64,000 bases of DNA from Pseudomonas hydrolytica (GTDB lineage: Bacteria > Pseudomonadota > Gammaproteobacteria > Pseudomonadales > Pseudomonadaceae). This document shows, one piece after another, positions 21,058-29,811 of the stretch (position 1 is the first letter of the stretch; every line of letters starts with the position of its first letter). Below the pieces are notes generated by a model. The model saw only the letters and a list, made by a program, of their open reading frames with translations, was not told the origin of the DNA and searched no databases. The position numbers and the translations under genes were made by a program. The DNA is taken from the NCBI RefSeq assembly GCF_021495345.1, contig NZ_CP099397.1, positions 1,302,001 to 1,366,000 of the forward strand, in the 5' to 3' direction.

Positions 21058-22317
21058 TTAGCGGCGTATTGGAATGATTTTTCGATCACCAAGTTGATTG
21101 ATAGCTGCAGCCGAAAGATTGCCGGTAGCAGCCTTTTGAATATGCTCACTCCACCAAGCCATCATAGGGCGCCTGCGATCGATATAGTCCGCACGGTTGT
21201 AGGCACTGCGCACTTCGTCCTTATCCACATGCGCCAGCGCTACTTCGATCAGCTCAGGCTCCCAGCCGTGCTCGTTGAGCGTTGTACTGGCCATTGATCG
21301 CATTCCGTGGCTTACCAAGCGTCCCTCAAAGCCCATGCGTTTCAAGGCCATGTTGGCTGTTTGGCTATTGCAGTGAGTACGCGGATTGCGGTCAGCAGGG
21401 AACACGTATTCACGGTGCCCGCTGTAGGGTTTGATTGCTTCCAGAATGGCCAATGCTTGATCTGTAAGCGGCACCGTATGCGGGCGACGTTTCTTCATGC
21501 GTTCAGCCGGGATCGTCCAGATCCTTTTCTCGAAGTCGATATCGGCCCAGCGGGTAGTGGCAGCCTCAACGGGGCGAGTCATCGTGTGCAGTTGCCACTC
21601 GATCAGGCATCGAGTGGTTCTTTTTATGCTGGCGTTCGCGATTGCAACCATGAGCTCTTTGAGCTCATCGGGATGTAAGGCCGGCATGTTCTTTTTCTTC
21701 GGCTTCTTGAACACGCTACCAATCCCGGTAAGTGGGTTGGCGGGTATCAGGCCTGAGTTGACCCCGTAGGTCATGATTTCGTTGAGTCGCTGCGTAAGGC
21801 GTTTGACGGTTTCCAGGCTGCCTTTAGTTTCGAGCGGCTTGAGAAGGCTGATGACTTTCGGAGCTGTTATGGATGCGATCGGCGTAACGCCCAAGTCGGG
21901 GAAGACGTGCAACGTAAGCGAGCGCCAAATGTCTTCAGCGTAGGCGGGGGTTACTGCATCTTTCTTGAGTTCATACCAGGACGTCGCTACGTTCTGCAGC
22001 GTGTGCTCGGTTGCGGCCTTTTTGGCCTGTCGATCTGCGTCGCGTCTCTCTTTGGGATCAATGCCCTGTGCTACGAGCTCACGCGCTTCAATGGTCAGTT
22101 TGCGGGCTTGAGCAAGGCTTACTTCCGGGAAGGTGCCAAGCCCCATATTCAGTCGCTTCTTGGTGATGGGGTGGATGTAGTTGAAATTCCACAATCTCGA
22201 TCCATTGATTCTCACTCGCATCTGAAGGCCGTTGCCGTCAGTCAAGGTGTAGTCCTTTTCTTTGGGCTTTGCTGCTTTGACCTTCAGGTCTGAAAGGCGC
22301 GTTGTTGCGGCACCCAT
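21058..22317 (-). CDS. P4-type tyrosine integrase (DUF4102 family), ssrA-specific
   Basis: This 419-residue site-specific recombinase has the N-terminal arm-binding/DUF4102 domain (LSDLKVKAAKPKEKDYTLTD, then 'GLQMRVRINGSRLWNFNY'), a central SAM-like core-binding domain (about 100-190), and the catalytic domain. Catalytic residues visible are Arg in 'HTMTRPVEAATTRW', His-x-x-Arg in 'VSHGMRSMAS', His in 'ALAHVDKDEVRSAY', and the nucleophilic Tyr in that last motif. Length is normal, so it may be active. It lies 184 bases from the tmRNA 3' end, the usual position for an integrase of an element inserted in ssrA. Repeated TTGGAATACA words upstream may be its operator or arm sites. No excisionase gene is recognised. 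Confidence 0.93.
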   Translation of the reverse strand: MGAATTRLSDLKVKAAKPKEKDYTLTDGNGLQMRVRINGSRLWNFNYIHPITKKRLNMGLGTFPEVSLAQARKLTIEARELVAQGIDPKERRDADRQAKKAATEHTLQNVATSWYELKKDAVTPAYAEDIWRSLTLHVFPDLGVTPIASITAPKVISLLKPLETKGSLETVKRLTQRLNEIMTYGVNSGLIPANPLTGIGSVFKKPKKKNMPALHPDELKELMVAIANASIKRTTRCLIEWQLHTMTRPVEAATTRWADIDFEKRIWTIPAERMKKRRPHTVPLTDQALAILEAIKPYSGHREYVFPADRNPRTHCNSQTANMALKRMGFEGRLVSHGMRSMASTTLNEHGWEPELIEVALAHVDKDEVRSAYNRADYIDRRRPMMAWWSEHIQKAATGNLSAAAINQLGDRKIIPIRR

Positions 22318-22337
22318 GGTGTACTCCAGTGCGATTT

Positions 22338-22389
22338 GTGTATTCCAAAAAATACTGGCTTAGGGCTTGGAATACAATTTGGAATACAC
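22338..22389. repeat. TTGGAATACA repeats upstream of the integrase (arm-type sites or int operator)
   Basis: TTGGAATACA occurs at 22367-22376 and again at 22379-22388, 12 bases apart. It also occurs in inverse orientation as TGTATTCCAA at 22339-22348. The outer copies form the inverted repeat GTGTATTCCAAA / TTTGGAATACAC (22338-22349, 22378-22389). The cluster lies between int and ssrA, where P4-type integrases bind arm sites and repress their own promoter. Confidence 0.6.
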
Positions 22390-22407
22390 GAAGGCATGGA
22401 TGCAGTC

Positions 22408-22425
22408 AGACGTCTTTGTACGTCT
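22408..22425. repeat. Short inverted repeat AGACGT-6-ACGTCT
   Basis: AGACGT (22408-22413) and ACGTCT (22420-22425) flank CTTTGT. The arm matches the core of the ssrA terminator stem at 22469-22490, so this may be a copied or degenerate terminator generated by the insertion at ssrA. It lies between the arm-type repeats and that terminator. Confidence 0.35.
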
Positions 22426-22464
22426 ATGACGCTGAAGGTCCCGTATTTGCTGGGTTTCAGACAC

Positions 22465-22490
22465 AAAAAAAGACGTCCGTGGACGTCTTT
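22465..22490 (-). terminator. Rho-independent terminator of ssrA
   Basis: On the minus strand, AAAGACGTCC (22490-22481), two-base AC loop, GGACGTCTTT (22478-22469) form a perfect 10-base stem continued by a T run. It lies 12 bases beyond the tmRNA 3' CCA. Confidence 0.85.
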
Positions 22491-22501
22491 AGATGTTGTA
22501 A

Positions 22502-22858
22502 TGGTGGAGCCGGGGGGATTTGAACCCCCGTCCGCCAGCTCTCCGCTATCGGTTCTACATGCTTAGCCATCTCTACTGAGTTAACTCCGCGCCGCCCGAG
22601 TGGCAGGGTGCTTGGAGCGAGCTGCATGAGTTTTAGCCGTTACGTCTGCAGCGAACTTGGCGGCGATCCTGTTCTATATGACTGACCAGATCTTCGGGTT
22701 TACAGGCATCCCCTAGGGTCAGCTGGCGCCCTTAGGCGGCCAGAGCGTAGTTGTCGTCGTTGGCAACTATGAAGTTGTGGCAGCGGATTTACGAGAACTG
22801 TCACCTACTCGGCATGCCCCTCAAGTTTCGTTACCGGCGTCGAATCCTAATCGGCCCC
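22502..22858 (-). ncRNA. ssrA: Transfer-messenger RNA (tmRNA)
   Basis: This 357-base RNA rescues stalled ribosomes and tags the incomplete peptides. The 5' end reads GGGGCCGATTAGGATTCGAC (22858 downwards) and the 3' end is a tRNA-like acceptor/T-arm (GGTTCAAATCCCCCCGGCTC, then CACCA) with the CCA encoded at 22504-22502. The tag frame at 22764-22732 reads GCC AAC GAC GAC AAC TAC GCT CTG GCC GCC TAA, giving ANDDNYALAA, the Pseudomonas tag. tmRNA 3' ends are common integration sites. The adjacent integrase and island suggest the element entered here and preserved the 3' sequence. The RNA appears intact. Confidence 0.97.
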
Positions 22859-22989
22859 AAAACCTTCGTGGTTACAGCTAGGACGCGAAGTGTACGGCAA
22901 AGGTTCCTCAGCGTCGACTGCGGATTCCGTCGCGGACGGCTATGATGGCGCATCGCGCTTCGCTGCGCGCCTCATGGAAAGGAGTCGTC

Positions 22990-25905
22990 ATGCCGAGTTC
23001 CAGCCGCTTTCCCCTGCGTCAGTGGATCTGGCGAGCGTTCGTGCAGAGCGCGCTGATCCCGTTGATTCTGGTGGAGTCGGTACTGATCGCGGTGTATCTG
23101 CTGAGCAATCAGGCGATTCGCGATACGCAGATCGGCCATCTGCAGGAGGCCGCGGTCAAGGATCTGGCCAGCGCGGCGTTACGCGAGGGGCAGATCATCG
23201 ATGGGCGTTTGCGCTCGATCGAGTCGCTGGTGCAGGTCTATCGTGATGCAACCCTGCAGGCGCTGCTCGACGATCGTTTCCAGGCCGACGAGCTGGAACA
23301 CCGGCGCCACGCCAGCACCGACAGCGGCGTGTTCTATACCCGCAGCGACGATGGGCGCGCGGCTTCCTTCTATGCCAACAGCACGCCGCGAGAGCAGCAG
23401 GACCACGCCAAGGTCATGCGCCTGTCGCAGGTCGATCCGCTGATGCGTTCGATCAAGCAGGCCAACCCTCTGGTGGCGGCGCTGTATTTCAACAGCTGGG
23501 ACAGCTACAACCGCATCTACCCCTGGTTCGATACGCCGGCCCAGTACCCTCACGACATGGTGATCCCGGATTACAACTTCTATTACCTCGCCGATGCCAA
23601 GCACAACCCGGAGCGCAAGGTGATGTGGACCGAGGTCTACCTCGATCCGGCGGGCCTGGGCTGGATGATGTCAGCCATCGCCCCGGTCTACCGCGGCGAT
23701 TTCCTGGAAGGGGTGGTGGGGCTGGATATCACGGTGGATCAGGTCCTGGGCGAGATCGCGGAGCTCAACGTGCCCTGGCAGGGTTACGCCATGCTGGTCA
23801 GCCATGACCACAACATCATGGCGCTGCCGGCGGCCGGCGAGCTGGATTTCGGTCTGCGCGAGCTGACCCACTATTCCTACGAGGAGGCAGTACGCCGCGA
23901 GGTGCTCAAGCCCGAGGACTTCAATCTGACCAAGCGCGAGGGCATGGCGCCACTGCTGCGGGCGATGAACGAGGGGCGCGGCAATGTCCAGGAGGTACTG
24001 CTCGGCGGGCGCAAGCAACTGGTGGCCTGGAGCGAGATCCCGCAGACCGGCTGGCGTCTGCTGCTGGTGGTGGACGAGGAGCAGATCTTCCACGAGACCA
24101 ATCAGCTGGCCGAACGCTACATGCAGATCGGCTACCTGCTGATCGCCGGTCTGCTGGCCTTCTACCTGCTGTTCTTCGCCCTGATGTGGCTGCGTTCGCG
24201 GCATCTCAGCAACCAGCTGGCCCGTCCCATCGCCGGTATCGTGGAGATGGCCGGCAGCCTGGGGCAGGGCAACTATCTGCCGGCTTCACCGGACAGTCGC
24301 ATCGCCGAAGTCAGCCGCCTGGCCGAGGCGGTTCAGCAGGCGGGCAAGCAGTTGCAGGCCAGCGAGCTGGAGCGTCAGGAGGCGCAGAACAGTCTACAGC
24401 TGGTGCTGGAGAGCACCACCGAAAGTCTGTGGCACATCAATACGCAGGACCTGACCATCGAGCTCAGCGAGCGCTTCGTGCGTCGCTTCGGCCTGGGTGG
24501 CCGTCACCTGAGTCTCAGCGAATTCAACCAGCGCGTGCATCCCGACGATCTGGAGCGGCTGCGCCATCTGCGCAAGCACTTTGCCGAGAGCGGCGACGAG
24601 CATTTCGATGCCGAGTACCGCTACCTCGACGCCAAGGGGGACTATCTGTGGCTGCTCAGCCGCGGCAAGGTGCTGACACGGGACGACAATGGCTGGCCGC
24701 TGCGTATCGCCGGCACCCACGTCGATATCACCAGGCTCAAGCAGGTGCAGGAAGAGCTGCGCCACGCCAGCCTCGAGGCGCTCGCCGCCAGCCAGGCCAA
24801 GAGCCGTTTCCTGTCGAGCATGAGCCATGAGCTGCGCACGCCGCTCAACGCCATCCACGGCTTTGCCCAGCTGATCGAGATGGAAACCCAGGACAAGGCC
24901 GATGCCGGTCCGGAGAGCGACTACGCGCGAGAAATCGTCAATGCCAGCCGGCATCTCACCTCCCTGGTGGACGATATCCTCGATCTGTCGAGCATCGAGA
25001 GTCGTCGTCAGCAATTGCAGCTGCAGCCGATCGAGATCGGCGGTTTGCTCAACGGCTGTGCCGAGCTGGTGCTGCCCGAAGTGCAGCAGAGGCAGTTGCA
25101 GCTACAGGTGATGGAGCCCGCCCAGCCGCCGCTGTTCGTGCAGGGTGACCCGCGCCGGGTACGGCAGATTCTGCTCAATCTGCTTTCCAACGCGATCAAG
25201 TACAACAGCCCGCGCGGGATGATCCGCATGGGGTATGAAGTGCGTGCCGACTGTGTGCGCCTGTGGGTCGATGACACCGGGCCGGGGCTTTCCACCGAGC
25301 AGCAGGCGCAGCTGTTCCAGCCGTTTCAGCGTCTTGGTCGGGAGAGTTCCAACATCCCCGGCACCGGCATCGGCCTGGTGCTGTGCCGGGAACTGGCCAG
25401 CCTGATGGAGGGCGAGATCGGCCTGCGCAGCGAGCCGGGAGTGGGCAGCCGCTTCTGGCTCGATCTGCCCAGTGCCGCCAGCCCGGAGGGCGAGGCCAGC
25501 GATGCCACAGACGAGCCCGCCCAGCCGCGTCAGCGCCTGGTGCAGGTGCTGTGCGTGGAGGACCATCCGGCCTGCATGAAAATCCTGCAGGCTTCCCTGC
25601 GCGAGTTCGCCGAAGTGCGCGGCGTGAGCTCGTGCCAGCGAGCCCTGGCCGAATTGCAGAGCAGCGAGCCGGCCCTGGTCTTGCTGGATATCGATCTGCC
25701 CGACGGCAGCGGACTGGAGGTGCTGGACAGCATGCGTGCCGATCCCCGGCTACGCGAGATACCGGTGTTGGTGATCAGTGCTGTGGCCGACGCCCGTCTG
25801 TTCGAGGACGCCCGCGCGCGCGGCGCTTCGGCCTGTCTGAGCAAACCGGTGGATCTGCAGGAAGTGCGTCAGGTCGCGCTGGGCTTGCTGTACAGCGGCT
25901 ATTGA
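22990..25905 (+). CDS. Hybrid sensor histidine kinase (periplasmic Cache-like sensor, HAMP, PAS, HisKA, HATPase, receiver)
   Basis: This 971-residue membrane kinase has a first membrane helix at about 17-40 (SALIPLILVESVLIAVYLL) and a large periplasmic part of about 330 residues resembling a double-Cache domain ('YNRIYPWFD', 'WMMSAIAPVYRGDFLEGVVGLDI'). A second helix lies at about 380-400, then HAMP, a PAS/PAC domain (about 465-590) and a HisKA box 'MSHELRTPLNAIHGFAQ' (His613). The HATPase domain has 'NLLSNAIKYN' and 'GTGIGLVLCREL'. A C-terminal receiver has acceptor Asp near 900 (LVLLDIDLPDGSG). ATG 22990 has GGAG upstream; ATG 22942 is less likely. No response regulator is adjacent, so its output partner is elsewhere. 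It is the first backbone gene beyond ssrA. Confidence 0.9.
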   Translation: MPSSSRFPLRQWIWRAFVQSALIPLILVESVLIAVYLLSNQAIRDTQIGHLQEAAVKDLASAALREGQIIDGRLRSIESLVQVYRDATLQALLDDRFQADELEHRRHASTDSGVFYTRSDDGRAASFYANSTPREQQDHAKVMRLSQVDPLMRSIKQANPLVAALYFNSWDSYNRIYPWFDTPAQYPHDMVIPDYNFYYLADAKHNPERKVMWTEVYLDPAGLGWMMSAIAPVYRGDFLEGVVGLDITVDQVLGEIAELNVPWQGYAMLVSHDHNIMALPAAGELDFGLRELTHYSYEEAVRREVLKPEDFNLTKREGMAPLLRAMNEGRGNVQEVLLGGRKQLVAWSEIPQTGWRLLLVVDEEQIFHETNQLAERYMQIGYLLIAGLLAFYLLFFALMWLRSRHLSNQLARPIAGIVEMAGSLGQGNYLPASPDSRIAEVSRLAEAVQQAGKQLQASELERQEAQNSLQLVLESTTESLWHINTQDLTIELSERFVRRFGLGGRHLSLSEFNQRVHPDDLERLRHLRKHFAESGDEHFDAEYRYLDAKGDYLWLLSRGKVLTRDDNGWPLRIAGTHVDITRLKQVQEELRHASLEALAASQAKSRFLSSMSHELRTPLNAIHGFAQLIEMETQDKADAGPESDYAREIVNASRHLTSLVDDILDLSSIESRRQQLQLQPIEIGGLLNGCAELVLPEVQQRQLQLQVMEPAQPPLFVQGDPRRVRQILLNLLSNAIKYNSPRGMIRMGYEVRADCVRLWVDDTGPGLSTEQQAQLFQPFQRLGRESSNIPGTGIGLVLCRELASLMEGEIGLRSEPGVGSRFWLDLPSAASPEGEASDATDEPAQPRQRLVQVLCVEDHPACMKILQASLREFAEVRGVSSCQRALAELQSSEPALVLLDIDLPDGSGLEVLDSMRADPRLREIPVLVISAVADARLFEDARARGASACLSKPVDLQEVRQVALGLLYSGY

Positions 25906-25921
25906 GCGAGCCCAGCGTGAT

Positions 25922-26167
25922 TCACTCGCTGGCGGCCAGCAGATCGAGCGCTTCGCCCAGCACCTTGACCGACTCGGCGTGGTCGCCGGCCTTGTGCAGG
26001 GCTTCGCCTTCGGCGCGCAGCTCCTGAACCTTGGCCAGCACCGCCGGGTCGGCAGGCGGATCGCTTTGCAGCAGGGCATCGATCTTGGCCATGTCCTGCG
26101 GGCAGTGCATGGCCCAGAGTGGCAGGCTGATCAATGTAGCGGCGAGAAACATGAGCGTGCGACGCAT
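25922..26167 (-). CDS. Small periplasmic helical protein
   Basis: This 81-residue precursor has a signal peptide (MRRTLMFLAATLISLPLWAM). The mature part has one Cys (HCPQDMAKIDALL) and two amphipathic helices (PAVLAKVQELRAEGEALHKA and DHAESVKVLGEALDLL) that look like a single tetratricopeptide-type hairpin. The start at 26167 is preferred because AGGAGAG precedes it. A longer in-frame start at 26371 overlaps the previous stop but would bury the signal peptide. It follows the DUF4105 gene on the same strand with a 203-base gap in which I see no separate gene. Function is unknown. Confidence 0.7.
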   Translation of the reverse strand: MRRTLMFLAATLISLPLWAMHCPQDMAKIDALLQSDPPADPAVLAKVQELRAEGEALHKAGDHAESVKVLGEALDLLAASE

Positions 26168-26370
26168 GATGACTCTCCTGGAACGGGCTTGGGGAAATTC
26201 AGTATAGGAGAGCCCTGAGCAGTCGGCGGTTTTCAGCCTTGGCGTGCACATTGCTCTGGCCGAAGCTGTTGAAAAGTGCTCGCAGGCGATTTCCAGCAGC
26301 AACACGTTGCCCGTGCCGATCCGCTTGTCCAGCCATAGGCCTTTCAACGCCGGCAGCGGCCATCCGTGCA

Positions 26371-28224
26371 TCAGTAGTAGTACCAGCGCAGCTCCAGCTT
26401 CACCTCGTTGACCGGGCTGGCCAGTTGGCTGAATTCACGCTGCGCGCTCAGGCGCAGGCCCAGATCGGTGGAAACTTCCCACTGCTGGTTGAGCGACAGG
26501 CGGCGGCGCACTTCGCCGTTGTGGAAGTAGTCGCCGGCCACTTCCAGGGTCAGGTTGCCCAGCGGGTTGCGCCATAGCATCCCGCCATTGAAGCCCAGCG
26601 CAGGGGAGAGCACGGCGGCAAAGCCCTCGTTGTATTCCAGGCGTGCGGTACCCAGGGCGAAGCCCAGCAGCCTGTCGTGCAGCTGCCAGGCGGCGCCGGC
26701 ACCGCCGCTGATATGACCGACCAACGGGGTATCGCCGTCCTCGCCGAGCACGCGTTCCAGGCCACCACCGACCTGCCAGGACAGCGGCTGCAGCAGGGCG
26801 TTGCGCGGCGTCAGCGAGCGGATGTTGGCCAGGTCCAGGCGCTGCAGTTGCCAGTGGTTGCCCTCGTACTGGCGCAGCTTGAGCTGGAGAATCTCGATCT
26901 GCGCGCCGAGCGGGAAGCCGTCGAGGTTGTCGTTCAGGTCGTGGTAGGCCATGCGCAGGCCGTATTCGGCAAAGGCGCGCTCGTCGCGGCTGCCGCCGGC
27001 CAGCTGCCAGGTGCGCGACTGGTGGCCCGCTTCCGGCAGTGGCGGGCGTTCCAGCTGCAAGCTGGGTGGCGGGTTGCGGTTGATGGCGCTGAGCAGCTGG
27101 AAGCTGCGCTGGGCATTGGCGCTGCGTTCCTCGTTGCTGGCGTGATAGCGCACCAGGCGGAAGGCGGCATCCTGAATCAGCGCGCGGCGCTCGGCCGGCA
27201 GGGCGAGGTAGTCGGCATCCTCAAGTCGCGCCGGATCCTGGCTCAGGCGCAAGACCCAGACCTCTTCGTCGGCCTGCAGCGGCTGCGCGCGGGCCAGCAG
27301 CTCGCGCTCGCGCGAGGGGCGATAGTCGATGCGTTCGATCAGCCCGGCGTCCTTCACCGCCCTGACCGTGTCGGTGGGGATCGCGGTGATGGGGAAGCGT
27401 TCGGTCAGTTCGATGCCCGGGCGGGCGATCTCCAGCAGTTCCAGCAGGCGGTAGGAGCAGTTTTCGTCGAAGAAGAAGTAGTCGAAGCGGATCTGCTTGA
27501 GTTCCCACACGTGCTCGACCATGCGCCCGGTTTCCTCGGGTGTCAGGTTGAGGCGGTATTCCCACAGGTCGCGGTTCTCCAGGCGGCTGTATTCGCTGAG
27601 CTTCTCGCGATAGGGCACCAGGGCGAACAGCCCGGGGTAGCCGCCCATCAGGCCGCGCCAGGCGTAGAGAATGCTGTTGTCGTCGCCTTCGATGAAGGCG
27701 CCGAAATTCAGCGCGTAGCTCAGCAGGGCGGTGTTGTGGCTGTCGATGTCGGGCTGGTCGATGCGCAGCAGGGTGTGGCCGAACATCGACGACGGGCTGT
27801 TGAGGTAGGCCGCGGGGAAGACCAGCACCGTGCTGTGTGGATTGACGTCCTTGAACCAGGCACGGAATTCGGCGCAGTCCGGGCTGGGCAGGTCGGTCAG
27901 CGCCAGGCGTTCCCTGAGCCAGCGGGTACGCGCCGGGTACACGCACTGTGGATGGCGGTCGCCGAGTTCGGCCGGCTGGTACAGCGCCTGCACGGTGGCG
28001 ACCAGTTCGGCCCTGGGATTGCTGGCGCCATCTGCGGCGAGAAAGAACGCCTTGTCATCGACATAGCTGCGCCAGCCGCCGAGCTTGCCGGTTTCGTAGT
28101 GGCCGAGAGCGATCCAGTAGGGATCGTCGGCAAGTTGCTCTGGCGTGGCGGCGTGCAGGGGAAGGCTGGCGCTGAGGGCGAGGACGGCGAATATCCGTTT
28201 CAAGGTCGCTGTTCTTCTGGTCAT
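26371..28224 (-). CDS. DUF4105 (Lnb N-terminal-like) periplasmic protein with beta-barrel-like C-terminus
   Basis: This 617-residue protein starts with a signal peptide (LKRIFAVLALSASLPLHA). Residues of about 110-290 hold DUF4105 features: 'HSTVLVFPAAYLNSPSSMFG' then HTLLRID, 'YALNFGAF', and 'FFFDENCSYRLLELLE' with conserved His and Cys that suggest a papain-like or peptidase-type fold. The C-terminal 200 residues alternate hydrophobic strands and end WYYY, as outer-membrane beta-barrels do. The family is widespread in Pseudomonas but its function is not established. It is probably transcribed with the small periplasmic protein downstream. Confidence 0.8.
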   Translation of the reverse strand: MTRRTATLKRIFAVLALSASLPLHAATPEQLADDPYWIALGHYETGKLGGWRSYVDDKAFFLAADGASNPRAELVATVQALYQPAELGDRHPQCVYPARTRWLRERLALTDLPSPDCAEFRAWFKDVNPHSTVLVFPAAYLNSPSSMFGHTLLRIDQPDIDSHNTALLSYALNFGAFIEGDDNSILYAWRGLMGGYPGLFALVPYREKLSEYSRLENRDLWEYRLNLTPEETGRMVEHVWELKQIRFDYFFFDENCSYRLLELLEIARPGIELTERFPITAIPTDTVRAVKDAGLIERIDYRPSRERELLARAQPLQADEEVWVLRLSQDPARLEDADYLALPAERRALIQDAAFRLVRYHASNEERSANAQRSFQLLSAINRNPPPSLQLERPPLPEAGHQSRTWQLAGGSRDERAFAEYGLRMAYHDLNDNLDGFPLGAQIEILQLKLRQYEGNHWQLQRLDLANIRSLTPRNALLQPLSWQVGGGLERVLGEDGDTPLVGHISGGAGAAWQLHDRLLGFALGTARLEYNEGFAAVLSPALGFNGGMLWRNPLGNLTLEVAGDYFHNGEVRRRLSLNQQWEVSTDLGLRLSAQREFSQLASPVNEVKLELRWYYY

Positions 28225-28367
28225 GGCGATGGCCGAGCTTTGGTCAGGCGCAGTGCAGGTGTCAAGGCAGCAGAGAAGAGGATTTTGCGCAAGTAATGAT
28301 CGATATCAGCGTCTGGCCATGATGCCGGTGTCACACTGAAAACTCGCAGCCATCGAGGAGACGGGTC

Positions 28368-28712
28368 ATGAACCGGCGTGAGGCATTGCTGGGCCTGCAG
28401 CATGAATATCGTGTCCGTGCCGAGGCCATCCGGCGCGACCTGGGGCGTAGCCATTCGCCGGACTTCGCCGAGCAGGCGCAGCAGCGGCAGAACGACGAAG
28501 TCCTGGAAGCCCTGCTGGCCGAGGCCGAGCTGGGCCTGGCCCTGGTCAATCAGGCCTTGGCACGCGTCGCCGATGGCAGCTACGGGTTGTGCCTGAAATG
28601 CGGCGAGCCGATCAGCGAGGCGCGCCTGAATGCCATCCCGGCTGCGGAGTACTGCCTGAGCTGCGCTGGCGCCATGGCGGGTCAGAGTAGCCAGGCGGCC
28701 AGGCTGAAGTAG
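28368..28712 (+). CDS. DksA/TraR-family C4 zinc-finger protein
   Basis: This 114-residue protein has an N-terminal coiled coil (about 1-70) and the zinc finger 'YGLCLKCGEPISEARLNAIP' followed by YCLSC, giving Cys-x2-Cys-x17-Cys-x2-Cys. Proteins of this family insert the coiled coil into the secondary channel of RNA polymerase. The tip of true DksA carries two Asp residues; this short relative has 'RQNDEVLEAL' there, so stringent-response activity is uncertain. The 3' end overlaps the convergent Mg-transporter gene by 31 bases. Confidence 0.88.
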   Translation: MNRREALLGLQHEYRVRAEAIRRDLGRSHSPDFAEQAQQRQNDEVLEALLAEAELGLALVNQALARVADGSYGLCLKCGEPISEARLNAIPAAEYCLSCAGAMAGQSSQAARLK

Positions 28713-29662
28713 AACAAAAGGGTACAGATGTCCGTGATCGCCAGCGTCACCGGCCCAGCGGCGATCTTTGGGTCCAGCTTCGCCGCGTGCAAAGCGGCAG
28801 GCACGCTCAATCCCAGCAGACAGGCGGCGCACAGCGAGAGCAGGATGCTGCTGCCGATGATCAGGCCGGTCCAGGCCTCGTCTCGCCACAGCCAGACGAT
28901 CAGCCAGACCAGGCTGCCGCAGGTGGTGCCGAGCAGCACGGCCGTTGGCATTTCGTGGCGCAGACAGCGCAGATACCAGGCAAGGTCGGGACGTACACTG
29001 CGCAGCGCCTGGATGGTCACCGACATCGATTGCATGCTGACGCTTTCTCCCAGGCCCAGCACCAGGGTCAGAAAAAACGCCAGTACCAGGCTCTTGGCCA
29101 GTGTCAGTTCATAGAGGCTGGCCAGCACGGCGCACGCCGTACCGCTGGCGATCGTCGCCAGCAGCCAGGGCACGCGCAGGCGAAATGCCCAGAGCGGCGA
29201 CGCGTTGCCCACCTGAGCGACGTGGAAACCCAGGGTCTCGAACAGGGCATCGGCCTGATCTCGCTGTCGCAGGTCATAGCTCTCCTCGTTGAGCAGGGCG
29301 ATGTCCACCAGGCCGCAGAGCCGGCCCTCCGCATCGACCACTGGCAGCGCCAGGAAGCGACGCTGGATCAGCAGCTGGCACGCCTGCAGAATGCTCGCCT
29401 GCTCCGGTATCGACACCACGCCGCGGTCCATCAGGTCGACCAGGCGGTCGTCCAGTGGTGCGGTGAGCAGGCGGCGGCTGGGCAATACGCCGAGCAGGCG
29501 TCCTTCATCGTCCACCACGTAGAAATAGATGATGCGCTCGCCCAGGCCCTGTTGGCGGATATTGTCCAGTGCTTCGCGCACGCTGAACTGGTGATTCAGC
29601 GCGGCATAGTCGTGACGGGCGACGTGCAGCACGGGCAGACTTAGGTGGTTGGGATGGGGCAT
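28682..29662 (-). CDS. MgtE-like magnesium transporter with CBS domains
   Basis: This 326-residue protein has a CBS pair in its first 150 residues ('IIYFYVVDDEGRLLGVLPSR' and 'LALPVVDAEGRLCGLVDI'). Five predicted membrane helices follow ('PWLLATIASGTACAVLASLY', 'SLVLAFFLTLVLGLGESVSM', and three more), ending FYFSLAAWLL. This is the MgtE core, but the N-terminal Mg-sensing superhelical domain of classic MgtE (about 450 residues) is missing. It may be a reduced Mg2+/Co2+ channel. The start at 29662 (MPHPNHLSL) is preferred; the upstream in-frame extension to 29812 looks non-coding. The 5' end faces the LonB-like gene. Confidence 0.82.
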   Translation of the reverse strand: MPHPNHLSLPVLHVARHDYAALNHQFSVREALDNIRQQGLGERIIYFYVVDDEGRLLGVLPSRRLLTAPLDDRLVDLMDRGVVSIPEQASILQACQLLIQRRFLALPVVDAEGRLCGLVDIALLNEESYDLRQRDQADALFETLGFHVAQVGNASPLWAFRLRVPWLLATIASGTACAVLASLYELTLAKSLVLAFFLTLVLGLGESVSMQSMSVTIQALRSVRPDLAWYLRCLRHEMPTAVLLGTTCGSLVWLIVWLWRDEAWTGLIIGSSILLSLCAACLLGLSVPAALHAAKLDPKIAAGPVTLAITDICTLLFYFSLAAWLL

Positions 29663-29811
29663 GCGGCGTTTCCGGCTGTGAGGCTCGAAGCAGATTACAC
29701 CGTCACACGTTTTTTTCCTTTGCGCGGAATCAAGCCTTGATCGTGATCGTCCAGCAGGCCCAGAATCACCCCATGTTTTGCGGAAACTTCCGCCCGCTAT
29801 AAGGATCGCCA

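Noticed and set aside
22860..22960. Promoter for ssrA
   Set aside because: A TTGCCG -35 can be placed at 22900-22895, but no acceptable -10 follows at 16-18 bases.
26168..26371. In-frame extension of the small periplasmic gene up to 26371, overlapping the DUF4105 stop
   Set aside because: It would place the signal peptide in the middle of the protein; the ATG at 26167 has its own ribosome-binding site. A separate short gene here cannot be excluded.
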